From assembly GCF_900163815.1 (NCBI RefSeq), contig NZ_FUKO01000014.1, positions 1-43,636 of the forward strand: DNA of 43,636 nucleotides. The letters run 5' to 3'. Shown here piece by piece: positions 1 to 7,815 of the stretch; position 1 is the stretch's first letter, and each line of letters opens with the position of its first letter. A program made the translations under genes and the position numbers. The stretch is from Microbacterium esteraromaticum (lineage in GTDB: Bacteria > Actinomycetota > Actinomycetes > Actinomycetales > Microbacteriaceae). The notes under the pieces were generated by a model. The model was not told the origin of the DNA, did no database searches, and saw only the letters and a program-made list of their open reading frames with translations.

Positions 1-30
1 GCACACGCGTGTTGAGGACTTCGGACAGAA

Positions 31-49
31 GTGCCGACGACTTCGGACA
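31..49. repeat. Left copy of a 19-bp inverted repeat shared with the window's right end
   Basis: GTGCCGACGACTTCGGACA at this position is the exact reverse complement of 43546-43564. A partial extra copy (ACTTCGGACA) lies just upstream at 18-27. On a circular molecule the two copies would be about 100 bp apart and beside the resolvase gene, so a recombination site is a reasonable guess. The exact 19-bp match is seen directly; the function is inferred. Confidence 0.6.
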
Positions 50-85
50 TCGACAGACGGGTACGCGACACGCCGTGAAACGATC

Positions 86-144
86 TGCCGAAACCCCTGC
101 CGAAACCAAAACGCGCCGGAACTTCGGCAGTAACGTTTTCGGCA
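86..144. promoter_or_regulatory. Resolvase recombination/operator site candidate (res-like)
   Basis: Two direct copies of TGCCGAAAC (86-94 and 98-106) face two inverted copies (TTCGGCA at 123-129 and GTTTTCGGCA at 135-144). The last one reaches the resolvase start codon. Clustered half-sites directly upstream of a serine recombinase are typical of res sites that also serve for autoregulation. The repeats are visible; the role is inferred from position. Confidence 0.45.
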
Positions 145-722
145 TGGCCCATGAAGTCGGATACGCCCGCGTCTCGAAGCGGGAGCAGAACCCCGAGGCG
201 CAGGAGGCTGAGCTGCGCGCCGCCGGCTGCGAACGTGTGTTCGTCGACCATGGCGAATCCAGCCGCGTCTCAGACCGCCCGCAATGGCTCGCCTGCCTCG
301 ACTACCTCCGACCCGGGGACACGCTCAAAGTGCGCCGCCTCGACCGCCTCGCCGGCAGTGAGCGGATCCTGATCGAGACCTTGCAGGACCTCGACACTCG
401 CCAGGTCAACATCGTTAGTCTCACCGAGCCGTTGATTGATACGACGACCCCGATGGGGCGAGCCCTTTACGGCATCGTCGCGGTGTTCGCGCAGCTGCGC
501 GTCGACACCATCAGGGACAACACCCAACGCGGCCTCGCCTACGCGCGCAGCCGAGGCCGCGTCGGCGGCCGACCAAGCGTAATGACACCCGACCGGATCG
601 CTACCGCAGCGCGCATGCGTGAGGAGCACTACAGCTGGGAGAGCATCGGCCACACGCTCGGCGTCGGCGGCTCCAGCGTGCGCCGGGCGCTCACGAAACC
701 AGACACGAGCGCGACGGCGTAA
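144..722 (+). CDS. Serine resolvase/invertase family recombinase
   Basis: The 192-aa protein starts at ATG 144 (MAHEVGYARVSKREQNP), which gives the standard N-terminus with the catalytic serine in the YARVS motif. The frame stays open upstream to a GTG at 9, but that extension is low-complexity and runs through the res-like repeats, so I reject it. The catalytic domain continues with the RLDRLAGS segment, followed by the long E helix and a C-terminal helix-turn-helix (SWESIGHTLGVGGSSVRRAL) that binds res DNA. The length matches small Tn3-type resolvases. It probably resolves plasmid multimers or transposon cointegrates. No Tn3 transposase is present in the window. Confidence 0.9.
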   Translation: MAHEVGYARVSKREQNPEAQEAELRAAGCERVFVDHGESSRVSDRPQWLACLDYLRPGDTLKVRRLDRLAGSERILIETLQDLDTRQVNIVSLTEPLIDTTTPMGRALYGIVAVFAQLRVDTIRDNTQRGLAYARSRGRVGGRPSVMTPDRIATAARMREEHYSWESIGHTLGVGGSSVRRALTKPDTSATA

Positions 723-744
723 GAGTCACGACGAAGGAGCAGAT

Positions 745-1332
745 GTGGGGAAGGCACGAGCTGCGAAAGCGGCGCGGAAGTTGGAACGCGATCGGTGGGC
801 CGATGTCGAGCTATGGCATGGCGGTATCGGCGGACTCTCTGTCGGCAGTGAGGTGGTCCCTCCGGCCGACCAGGAGATCGATGATCCGATGCGCAGCTCC
901 CTCTACCTGGCCGAGGCGCGAGCCGATCGGGTGTACTTCACCAGCGATAGAGACCTCGCACGCGTGTTCGCATCAGCGGTCCTCAAAGGACGTGGGTCGG
1001 GCGCCGTCTATCGCGTGCGCCCGGTCGGGAATGTGCTCACAGATCCCGACTTCCCCACGGTCGGCTATCACGCCCGACGCGCGCTGATCCTGGACGTGGA
1101 GGATCAGACTGAGCCGATGACGTCGGAGGATGAGCAGCGTGTGCAATCTGCGTACATGACGTGGGATGACGGCCGGCCCATGTACGACGCCGACGGCCGC
1201 ATTCAAATCACGTGGCAGATGGAGGAGCTCGGTCTCACTCAGGCTGTTCTCGACCAACGGTTGCCGCGATGGGTGCACCCGGAGGTTGCCATGTCGCGCG
1301 TGTCTGCGGCGCTCGGTCAGCGCCGTGTCTGA
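745..1332 (+). CDS. Arr-like ADP-ribosyltransferase-fold protein
   Basis: A GTG start at 745 follows a GAAGGAG ribosome binding site at 733-739, giving 195 aa. The pattern resembles the rifampin ADP-ribosyltransferase (Arr) fold: a WHG motif (H25), then RVYFTSD (Y64), then GAVYRVRPVG, then a DPD segment (D100/D102). The Y-to-D spacing (36) is close to that of the Arr His-Tyr-Asp triad, while the H-to-Y spacing (39) is longer. A C-terminal region of about 70 residues has no counterpart in classic Arr proteins. The next gene overlaps this stop codon, so the two are probably co-translated. The substrate is unknown. Confidence is moderate for the fold and low for rifampin resistance. Confidence 0.55.
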   Translation: MGKARAAKAARKLERDRWADVELWHGGIGGLSVGSEVVPPADQEIDDPMRSSLYLAEARADRVYFTSDRDLARVFASAVLKGRGSGAVYRVRPVGNVLTDPDFPTVGYHARRALILDVEDQTEPMTSEDEQRVQSAYMTWDDGRPMYDADGRIQITWQMEELGLTQAVLDQRLPRWVHPEVAMSRVSAALGQRRV

Positions 1333-1837
1333 GGTGCCGGCACGGAGCGCGAGACGCACCGACATCGACCGTCTTTGGTCGTACGTCGTCAAAGGTCCCG
1401 AGGAGGGCGACTGCTGGATCTGGACCGGCGCCGTTGGTGACGATGGGTACGGGCGATTTTGGACAGCCGGTGATGGGACACGACAGCGAACGATGCGGCC
1501 GCAGCGGTTCCTGTACCGGCACCTAACCGGCATCGATCTCGCGCCTGACACGATGCTGCTGCACCGGTGCGATGTTCCCCTATGCGTACATGTCGACGTC
1601 GATCCCGCGGTCACACATCTACGCGTCGGGGGAGCGCCCGAGAACCAGCGCGACACTGCACGCGCCGGCCGTCAGCGCAACCGCTTCACGATCGAACGAT
1701 TTGCCAGTCTTCCACGGGCTGACCGCGTCGCTCGCTCACGCCGACTCCGGGACGCTGTGCGCGACCACGGTTGGGACCTGGAGGTCATCGCCCGCGCGCT
1801 CAGCGCAGCGGGTGAAGATCACCCCACGTTGTTCTGA
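1325..1837 (+). CDS. HNH endonuclease-like protein
   Basis: The 170-aa protein starts with GTG at 1325, overlapping the upstream stop; GTG 1334 is the alternative. The core CWIWTGAVGDDGYGRF, the later LLHRCDVPLCVH stretch and the PENQRD motif follow the pattern of HNH nucleases of the homing/AP2-HNH type, where the conserved segment normally reads HLCxNPxCVNPxHL and then xxENxR. Here the metal-binding region is altered (HRCDVPLCVHVDVD), so activity is uncertain. The C-terminus (LRDAVRDHGWDLEVIARAL) may be a small DNA-binding helix pair. The tight overlap with the Arr-like gene suggests a joint function or joint transfer. Confidence 0.65.
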   Translation: MSEVPARSARRTDIDRLWSYVVKGPEEGDCWIWTGAVGDDGYGRFWTAGDGTRQRTMRPQRFLYRHLTGIDLAPDTMLLHRCDVPLCVHVDVDPAVTHLRVGGAPENQRDTARAGRQRNRFTIERFASLPRADRVARSRRLRDAVRDHGWDLEVIARALSAAGEDHPTLF

Positions 1838-1857
1838 ACGAACCTAACGCCTGCTGC

Positions 1858-2166
1858 TTACCAGGTGGCGTCGCGAACGTATCGACGGTACAGCCACCGG
1901 ATGCCGAGGAAGACCGGGAGCGTTGCGGCTGCGACGCCGAACCACCACCAGTTGCCGATGAAGATCGACAGCAGGAGAGAGATGAAGACGCCGGCACCGT
2001 AGACGACGTACCAAGGGTCACGCCGACCTGGTGGGAGGGCAAGCAGAAGCAGAGCGCCTACGAACGCGGCCGTGAGAGCCAGCCCAGCGGCAAAGGTTCC
2101 GATGCCCGTTAGGAAGAGCGTCACGCCGTTAGTGAACTCAGCTATCGGCGTTGGCGTCGGGATCAT
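1858..2166 (-). CDS. Small three-helix membrane protein
   Basis: The 102-aa protein has three evident hydrophobic segments: about residues 12-42, 50-70 and 72-88 (around WWWFGVAAATLPVF). It ends with a basic tail (RWLYRRYVRDATW). I recognise no family. It lies 6 bp downstream of the small coiled-coil gene at 2173-2427 and is probably co-transcribed with it. Its position next to the relaxase suggests a conjugation accessory or surface role, but nothing in the sequence proves this. Confidence 0.65.
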   Translation of the reverse strand: MIPTPTPIAEFTNGVTLFLTGIGTFAAGLALTAAFVGALLLLALPPGRRDPWYVVYGAGVFISLLLSIFIGNWWWFGVAAATLPVFLGIRWLYRRYVRDATW

Positions 2167-2172
2167 GGCTGG

Positions 2173-2427
2173 CTACTCCGAAGGCGTCGCCACGCGCGGC
2201 TTGCGAGTTCGAGGGGCGCGTGAACCAGCGAGCCCGAGACGCTTTAGCTCGGTCTCTGTCCACCCTGCGTTGAGCGCGTCGCGCCGTGCAGTGGTGACTT
2301 CCTTCTGCGCGGTGGCGAGCGCTGCGGCCACTTCTTCGGCGGCCGCGATCTTCTGTTCGAGGGCCTCGCCCTTAGAGATCTTGTCGGCTATCTGAGCTTC
2401 TACGACTTCGCGAATGTTGAGCGCCAT
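2173..2427 (-). CDS. Small coiled-coil/basic-tail protein
   Basis: This 84-aa protein has an N-terminal helical region rich in Ala/Glu/Lys (KGEALEQKIAAAEEVAAALA), predicted to form a coiled coil. The C-terminus is basic and Ser/Thr-rich (SRAPRTRKPRVATPSE) and could bind DNA. The gene reads divergently from the relaxase across the 2428-2696 gap. Small genes in this position often encode oriT-binding accessory proteins, but no such family is recognised here. TATGCT lies 6 nt before the ATG with no Shine-Dalgarno sequence, so the mRNA may be leaderless. Confidence 0.65.
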   Translation of the reverse strand: MALNIREVVEAQIADKISKGEALEQKIAAAEEVAAALATAQKEVTTARRDALNAGWTETELKRLGLAGSRAPRTRKPRVATPSE

Positions 2428-2696
2428 GCGCCAAGCATATCTCGGCGGTCGGCTTCGTGGGGTGATCGGGTTTGCGATCGCGCTTTCTGTCGGCCGTGAC
2501 TACAGCAGTGATGCATCAGCTTGGGGGTCCATGACTTCTCGACTGCACCTCACCTTTTCAAACCATGCCCAGTCCCATAGACCAAGACTTCCTGACTGCA
2601 ACTCACCTCATCCGATTCCAGCACGCCTCTCTGCCGAGAGACACTGAAAACGGATGCACGTATGCTACGAGCTTCGCTCATAGATATACTCGTTGC
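2428..2696. promoter_or_regulatory. Divergent promoter region; candidate oriT
   Basis: This 269-bp gene-free gap separates the relaxase from the divergent small operon. TATACT (2685-2690) ends 6 nt before the relaxase ATG, and TATGCT (2439-2434, minus strand) ends 6 nt before the other ATG; neither gene has a Shine-Dalgarno sequence. The gap holds short palindromes, including TGATGCATCA and GCGATCGC. MobF oriTs commonly lie beside the relaxase gene, so this is the best oriT candidate. No known nic sequence is recognised. Confidence 0.35.
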
Positions 2697-5594
2697 ATGC
2701 GCGGCGGAGTGGTCTTCTATCGAGGGGCTGGCGCTGCCGCGCGCGCTTACCTCGAATCGGACCACTCGCACGCTGACGAGTACTACTTGGAGAACGGCGA
2801 TGCTGTGGCACAGTGGACTGCGCTCGACAGCACAGGTGAGGTGCGCGCTGAGTCTAAGCTGGACGGCGACTCCTACCAGGCGTGGGTCGACTGGCGCGAC
2901 CCACTCACGGGGGAGCAGCGCGGCATCCCGCGTGATGAGACGCGCGTAGCTTCTAACGGCGAAGTCGTCACGCGGCCCGCGTCTCCGCGGTTCGCTGAGA
3001 TGACCGTCAACTGTGACAAGTCGTTGTCGGTCGCGGCGGCGCTGTTCCCGGAGGTGTCGGCTGCACTCGACGCCGCGCAGGCGGATGCAGCGAACGCGAT
3101 GGGTTCCTATCTGGCCCAGAACTCAGTCACGCGTGTTGGTCCACGCGGCGCGCAAGAGTTCGTGCCCGTCGAGCGTTTCGAACAGGTCGCTGTCCTACAC
3201 CGCACATCGCGGGCGGGGGATCCTCACCGCCACATTCATGTGCAGTGGAACACGCGAGTTTTCTCCGAGGGGAAGTGGCGCGGTCTGCACACGGCTGCGA
3301 CGTTGAAGCAGCAGGGCGCGCTGCGTGGTGTAGCCGAAGCGGTGATCTCCACCCACAGCGGCCTGCGCGCTGCGCTGCGCTCTGCTGGTCTCACTTTCGA
3401 TGCGTCGACCGGCAAGGTGGTTGAGCTTTCCAAGCACGCCGAGGTGATGTCGAAGCGCGCCCTCCAGGTGCAGCAGAACGTCACCAAGTTGGAGCGCGCG
3501 TGGCGCGATCTCAACCCAGGGCAGGAGCCTCCACGCGCGCTTCTGCGCGAGTGGGATCAGCAGTCGTGGGCGCTGGACAGGCCGCATAAGACGCACGACG
3601 CTGGGCGCGCTGAGGACCGGTGGCGTGGTGAACTGCACGACGCCGGTCTGCGCACGGACGGGTTTACAGGGCGCGAGGACGCGGCGCCCATCGCGCTCAC
3701 GGATGTGGACCGGGTTCGCGTGGCGCAGGTCGCGATCTCGACCCTGGAGGAATCCAAATCTGCATGGTCGCTCGCAGACCTTGAAGGGCAGGTCGGTGTT
3801 GCTCTCGGACAGTCGGGTGCGGTGGCGCCAAAGGAGGCTGTAGAGGCTTGGGTGCGGGAGACCGCTTCGGCCGCTGCCGACTCCCTCCTGCGCTTGGACA
3901 TCGACTACCAGGCCGAGGTGCCTGACTGGGTTCGATGGATCACGTCGGAGCGTGTGGTGGCCGTCGAGGATGACCTACGGAGAGCATTCACGCAGCGCGG
4001 TTTGGAGTCCGCGCTGGTCACGGGTGAGCCGGTTCTAGGGAACCTTACTCAGGAGCAGTCTGACGCTGCCCGCGCGCTCGCGAGCACGGCCCCGCTTGTG
4101 GTCGCGGAGGGTGCGGCCGGCGCAGGCAAGACCACGATGTTGAAGACGGCCGCCGAGCTGGCCGCAGGCCAAGGGCGACGGTTCGTCGTCGTCGCCCCGA
4201 CGCTTCGCGCTGCACAGGAGGCCGGCGCAGCACTCGGTACTCCCGCGTCGTCGGCGCACAAGCTCGCGCACGATTACGGGTTCCGGCGAGACACCTATGG
4301 TCGCTGGACGCGCCTGGCCGTTGGCGAGATCGATCCGGCCACATGGTTCGAGTACCGAGGACCATCAGATGAGTTCCGCGTCGACGCGAACACTCGCATC
4401 ATTGTCGACGAGGCCGGCATGATCGACCAGGACATGGCGCATGCTCTCGTTCAGATCGCAGACGAGAACGGCGCATCGCTCGCCCTCGTGGGTGATCGGG
4501 CACAGCTGCCGGCAGTGGGTCGAGGCGGCGTGCTCGACATGGCCGTTGGTGCCCACCCGACGCCGCTTGACCTGACCGCGCTGCATCGCTTCGTGACACC
4601 GGAGGGGAGGCTGGATACGGATTACGCCAAGCTCACATTGCAGATGCGATCGCGCGAGGAGCCGGCAGAGCTGTTCGACCAGCTCTACGACCGCGGCAAC
4701 CTCGTCATCCACGAGACGATGGACGACGCCCGCGCCGTCATTACTGATGACGCGATCGCGCGTGCTCGAGCTGGATCCACCGTGGCGATCGCCACGGCGA
4801 CCAACGAGGAAGCAGCTGCGCTTAATGGACTGATCCAGCAAGCACACGCGCAGGCCGGTCACACGACGACGCCCGGCATCGAGATCTCCGGTAGCGATCT
4901 GCTGACGATCCGCAACGGCGACCGTCTCATGACTCGCAAGAACGACCGCGATCTGGGCGTCGCGAATCGTGATGTCTGGAATGTGCAGCGTGTCCACTCT
5001 GATCAGTCGGTCACCGTGACCGACGGCAAGCGAGTTGTGCAGCTGCCGGCAGAGTACGTGAAGGAGCACACGCACCTGGCGTACGCGTCCACTGAGTTCG
5101 GTGTGCAGGGCGCGACCGTGCAGGCCGGCCACGGCATCGTCACCGACTCCTCCAGCGCGTCCGCGGTGTACGTCTCCGCTACTCGCGGCCGTGAGGCGAA
5201 CACGCTGCACGTCGTGGCTGAGACCCGGCTGCAGGCGCGTGAGCTGTTCGTACAAGCGATGACGCGCGAAGCGGGCGATCGGGGCGTCGAGAGTAAGCGC
5301 GATGCGGCCGCCAGAGATCTCCAGGGCACTATCGGCACCCGCACTCACTCGGAGAGCCAACGCGCGCAGGCGGCGTGGTGGGGCGTCGACGTCGACAAGC
5401 CGGCGACACGACCAGCGGCCGATACGACCAGGTCGACGGCTCGCCAGGAGCGCGAGCGCGACGCCAGGCCCAAGGAGGGCGTGCGCAGCCCCGACGCGGC
5501 CACTCGCGCCGCACGGGACACCGAGGCCACCCGGATTGCCCGCGACGCGCAGAAGGGCCGCCAGCGAGCCCGACAGCGCGGCAGGGAGCGCTAA
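2697..5594 (+). CDS. MobF conjugative relaxase-helicase (TraA/TrwC-like)
   Basis: The 965-aa protein nicks oriT, stays bound to the transferred strand and unwinds the DNA. ATG 2697 gives the correct N-terminus; the upstream in-frame extension is not family-like. The relaxase domain covers roughly residues 1-300, with candidate catalytic tyrosines in DEYYLENG and the three-histidine metal motif HRHIH (177-181). The SF1 helicase domain has Walker A GAAGAGKTT (472-480), Walker B RIIVDEAGMID, the VGDRAQLPAVGRGG motif and the C-terminal STEFGVQGATVQ and VSATRGR motifs. The C-terminal tail carries WWGVDVD at about 894-900, shared with the zeta toxin, and ends in a basic RQRGRER stretch. Tails of this kind often hold the signal read by the coupling protein. 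Confidence 0.93.
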   Translation: MRGGVVFYRGAGAAARAYLESDHSHADEYYLENGDAVAQWTALDSTGEVRAESKLDGDSYQAWVDWRDPLTGEQRGIPRDETRVASNGEVVTRPASPRFAEMTVNCDKSLSVAAALFPEVSAALDAAQADAANAMGSYLAQNSVTRVGPRGAQEFVPVERFEQVAVLHRTSRAGDPHRHIHVQWNTRVFSEGKWRGLHTAATLKQQGALRGVAEAVISTHSGLRAALRSAGLTFDASTGKVVELSKHAEVMSKRALQVQQNVTKLERAWRDLNPGQEPPRALLREWDQQSWALDRPHKTHDAGRAEDRWRGELHDAGLRTDGFTGREDAAPIALTDVDRVRVAQVAISTLEESKSAWSLADLEGQVGVALGQSGAVAPKEAVEAWVRETASAAADSLLRLDIDYQAEVPDWVRWITSERVVAVEDDLRRAFTQRGLESALVTGEPVLGNLTQEQSDAARALASTAPLVVAEGAAGAGKTTMLKTAAELAAGQGRRFVVVAPTLRAAQEAGAALGTPASSAHKLAHDYGFRRDTYGRWTRLAVGEIDPATWFEYRGPSDEFRVDANTRIIVDEAGMIDQDMAHALVQIADENGASLALVGDRAQLPAVGRGGVLDMAVGAHPTPLDLTALHRFVTPEGRLDTDYAKLTLQMRSREEPAELFDQLYDRGNLVIHETMDDARAVITDDAIARARAGSTVAIATATNEEAAALNGLIQQAHAQAGHTTTPGIEISGSDLLTIRNGDRLMTRKNDRDLGVANRDVWNVQRVHSDQSVTVTDGKRVVQLPAEYVKEHTHLAYASTEFGVQGATVQAGHGIVTDSSSASAVYVSATRGREANTLHVVAETRLQARELFVQAMTREAGDRGVESKRDAAARDLQGTIGTRTHSESQRAQAAWWGVDVDKPATRPAADTTRSTARQERERDARPKEGVRSPDAATRAARDTEATRIARDAQKGRQRARQRGRER

Positions 5595-5662
5595 AACATC
5601 GCGCCTGCCGGTTGTCCGAGGGCGGGCGTACACTGGAGGCAGTAGACGAAGGAGGGGATCAC

Positions 5663-5932
5663 ATGGCCAAGGCAACAGTTCTCGCCCCCGAGATCGTCGA
5701 CTTCGATCCGATGGTCTACGACATCATGCGCGAGACGGCCACCGAACTTGGTGGCGGCTACGTGTGGCTCTCGCGCAACGCGAGCACCGAGGCCGAGCGG
5801 GAGGCGGCCAAGGCCGCGCAGATCGCTCTCTGGCAGGACGTCAACAGCGTCTCGGGCCGAGACCTCGCGACGATCCAGGCGAAGACCGCCGAATACCGTT
5901 CGCGTCTGCGTCAGCTGCGCGCGACTGCGTGA
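5663..5932 (+). CDS. Small antitoxin-like partner of the zeta toxin
   Basis: The 89-aa helical, acidic protein starts at ATG 5663, 6-7 nt after a strong GAAGGAGGGG site. Its stop overlaps the zeta GTG start by 4 nt (GTGA), the usual tight coupling of antitoxin-toxin operons with the antitoxin first. I see no sequence match to classical epsilon antitoxins. The call rests on gene order, size and coupling. A TACACT box at 5629-5634 is a possible -10 element. Confidence 0.6.
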   Translation: MAKATVLAPEIVDFDPMVYDIMRETATELGGGYVWLSRNASTEAEREAAKAAQIALWQDVNSVSGRDLATIQAKTAEYRSRLRQLRATA

Positions 5933-7023
5933 GTTCGCGAGGTGATCTCAGCGCGGCCGAGCTGCGCGAGATCTTCGATCGCGACATCGCGCCGACGCTG
6001 ACCGCAACCGGCGCCGCCGAGCTGCACCCTTCCGTCGTGTTCGTCGGTGCACAACCCGGCGCAGGGAAGTCACGCGAGATCGCCACTGTGCGCGACGATC
6101 AGCCGGCAGCCGTCCCCGTCATCGGAGACGACTTTCGCCAGTTCCATCCCGACTACTGGACGACCATGGACAAGGACCCCTTGTCCATGCCGCACATCAC
6201 TGCGCAGGCATCGGGAGCGTGGGTCGGCATGGCCGCCGATCACCTCCGCAGCGAGCGGCGCAGCGTCATCCTCGAAACGACCATGCGGCAGTCGGCCGTT
6301 GTCGAGGCCACCGCGGCCGCATTCCGCGCGCAGGGGTATCGCGTCGAGGCGCATGTGCTCGCCGTCCCCGGCGCCGTCTCCGCGCTCGGGACCGTCAGCC
6401 GCTACCTTGGCTCAGCCGCCGGCAACGATCAGAACCGGTGGACGCCCTCTGCCGCACACGAAACCGCGTACGAAGCCATGCCCGCCACGGTCGAGCAGCT
6501 CGTGAGCCGTGGCCTCGTCGACCGCATCACCGTCACCACACGCGCCCAGGGTGTGCTCTATGAGCGTGCCGTGACGGCCGACGTCGCCCAGACGGTGGGC
6601 GCCGAAGCTCGACGCGCGATTGAGGCCGGCCGCAGCCCAGCCTCAATGACGGCGCGCGAAGGTCGCGAATGGGTGCGCGAATTCGTGGTCGCCGCTGCGC
6701 GAGTCTCACGGCTCCCCGAGGTAGCCGAAGACCTCAACGAGACGATGCGACGCCTCGCCGCCGCCGGCCCTGAGATCATCCGGCACACGCACAACCCGGC
6801 CCTACGCACAGCTGCACGCGAGGCCGTGGCCAGCGCAGAGATCCCAGGCGGCCGACCGCGCAGCTCGACCGACCGCGATCATGCGAAATGGTGGGGCGTC
6901 GACGTCGACCGAGGGCCCACGCGCACCCCTGGAGAGATCGCGGCCCGCAGCGCCCAGGACGTCCAGGGCACGGCGATCGCGGCCGACGTTGCGAAGAACC
7001 GGAGCCTCGGCCGCGAGCGGTGA
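5929..7023 (+). CDS. Zeta-toxin-family kinase with relaxase-like C-terminal tail
   Basis: The 364-aa protein has Walker A GAQPGAGKS (about 40-48), followed by VIGDDFRQFHPDYW with the conserved acidic pair of zeta toxins, and an ILETTMRQ segment. These features place it among zeta/PezT kinases, which phosphorylate UDP-N-acetylglucosamine and poison wall synthesis. It is much longer than a minimal zeta domain. The C-terminal ~150 residues are helical, contain WWGVDVD (321-327) and end in RSLGRER. The relaxase has the same motif and a similar end, and 21 bp of DNA are identical (5376-5396 and 6889-6909). The shared tail could be a secretion signal. The GTG start at 5929 is set by the overlap with the antitoxin; the longer upstream frame is antitoxin and relaxase shadow. 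Confidence 0.85.
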   Translation: MSSRGDLSAAELREIFDRDIAPTLTATGAAELHPSVVFVGAQPGAGKSREIATVRDDQPAAVPVIGDDFRQFHPDYWTTMDKDPLSMPHITAQASGAWVGMAADHLRSERRSVILETTMRQSAVVEATAAAFRAQGYRVEAHVLAVPGAVSALGTVSRYLGSAAGNDQNRWTPSAAHETAYEAMPATVEQLVSRGLVDRITVTTRAQGVLYERAVTADVAQTVGAEARRAIEAGRSPASMTAREGREWVREFVVAAARVSRLPEVAEDLNETMRRLAAAGPEIIRHTHNPALRTAAREAVASAEIPGGRPRSSTDRDHAKWWGVDVDRGPTRTPGEIAARSAQDVQGTAIAADVAKNRSLGRER

Positions 7024-7031
7024 GCGCGGCG

Positions 7032-7307
7032 TTAGCCGAGCACGTATTGCTCGACTGCTGCCTTGATTGCCTCGAACTCGCCGCACTCGGCCGCCGTGGT
7101 GTCGCGCTGCGACTCTTTGTGGACAAAGGTACGAGACAGCCCCAGGAGTCGGCTCGCTTCATTCAGCGAGTAGCCGGCACCCAGGAGATCCTGAATCACG
7201 AGCGCGTGCAGCCGCCGCCGCTCCTCCGTCTGATGCGCGCGCAGCGCAGCAAGACGAGAGCGCACGACCTGCGCTCTCGTGATTACGTCCTGATCAAAGA
7301 CAGACAT
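7032..7307 (-). CDS. Small HTH DNA-binding protein at the end of the T4SS operon
   Basis: The 91-aa protein has a helix-turn-helix at about residues 43-65 (LLGAGYSLNEASRLLGLSRT), resembling the Hin/sigma-like recognition fold. The N-terminus is rich in arginine and predicted helical. It is the last gene of the minus-strand conjugation operon and converges with the zeta gene, with 8 bp between the stops. It may regulate the operon or bind oriT. A weak hairpin (CCCGCGT/ACGCGGG) lies between it and the lipoprotein gene. Confidence 0.7.
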   Translation of the reverse strand: MSVFDQDVITRAQVVRSRLAALRAHQTEERRRLHALVIQDLLGAGYSLNEASRLLGLSRTFVHKESQRDTTAAECGEFEAIKAAVEQYVLG

Positions 7308-7324
7308 CCCGCGTCAGCCCAGCC

Positions 7325-7801
7325 TCACGCGGGAGGCTGGAAGCGTGTCACGCCCCAGCTGGCCGTCGCGTCGTCCCTGCGGAGCTCAATCGTGTAGTCC
7401 CCGAGCGAGGTGGGCACGTACACCACGGCGTAGGTGTCGGTCGACGTCGACGCGGCCTCGGCCCCGTCCTGGATCTCCACCACGGGCAGACGCGACGGAT
7501 TCACCGTGCTGTACGCTTCCACCGCCGTGGGATGCAGGTGCGGCTTGAGCTGCTCGAACCAGGCTGCATAGTCCAGATCTCGGTCCGCATACGCCTCCAG
7601 CGCATCGACCGCGGCCGTCGCCGTCGCATCGAGATCGGGCGTCGTCGTCGGGCTGGGAACGAGCACATCGTGATCGCCATGGTCGTGGTCGGCTGACTCC
7701 GACGCCGGGGGTGACGCTGCCGGCGTCGGCTCGCTCGCACAGCCGGTCAGCATCAGCGCCGCCACGGCCAGGAGTACGGCGGTTGTCTTATGAGTCCTCA
7801 T
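7325..7801 (-). CDS. Secreted lipoprotein of the conjugation operon
   Basis: The 158-aa protein has a lipoprotein signal: basic MRTHK, a hydrophobic stretch, then the lipobox LTGC with Cys about residue 22. A Ser/Pro/Ala-rich, His/Asp-containing linker follows (SADHDHGDHD). The mature domain contains YADRDLDYAAWFEQLKPHL and a beta-rich C-terminus, and resembles the small NTF2-like domains of T4SS-associated proteins, though I cannot assign it firmly. ATG 7801 is preferred over 7825 because the signal peptide then begins directly. It follows the murein hydrolase gene and probably acts on the outer face of the membrane at the transfer channel. Confidence 0.75.
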   Translation of the reverse strand: MRTHKTTAVLLAVAALMLTGCASEPTPAASPPASESADHDHGDHDVLVPSPTTTPDLDATATAAVDALEAYADRDLDYAAWFEQLKPHLHPTAVEAYSTVNPSRLPVVEIQDGAEAASTSTDTYAVVYVPTSLGDYTIELRRDDATASWGVTRFQPPA

Positions 7802-7815
7802 GATGGAGCCCTTCA

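Noticed and set aside
4365..5675. 436-aa minus-strand open frame over the relaxase C-terminus
   Set aside because: It is a shadow of the helicase domain; no motif or start signal.
5302..5928. N-terminal extension of the zeta frame back to 5302
   Set aside because: The extension reads through the relaxase and antitoxin genes in another frame. The GTG at 5929 overlaps the antitoxin stop and gives a normal zeta N-terminus.
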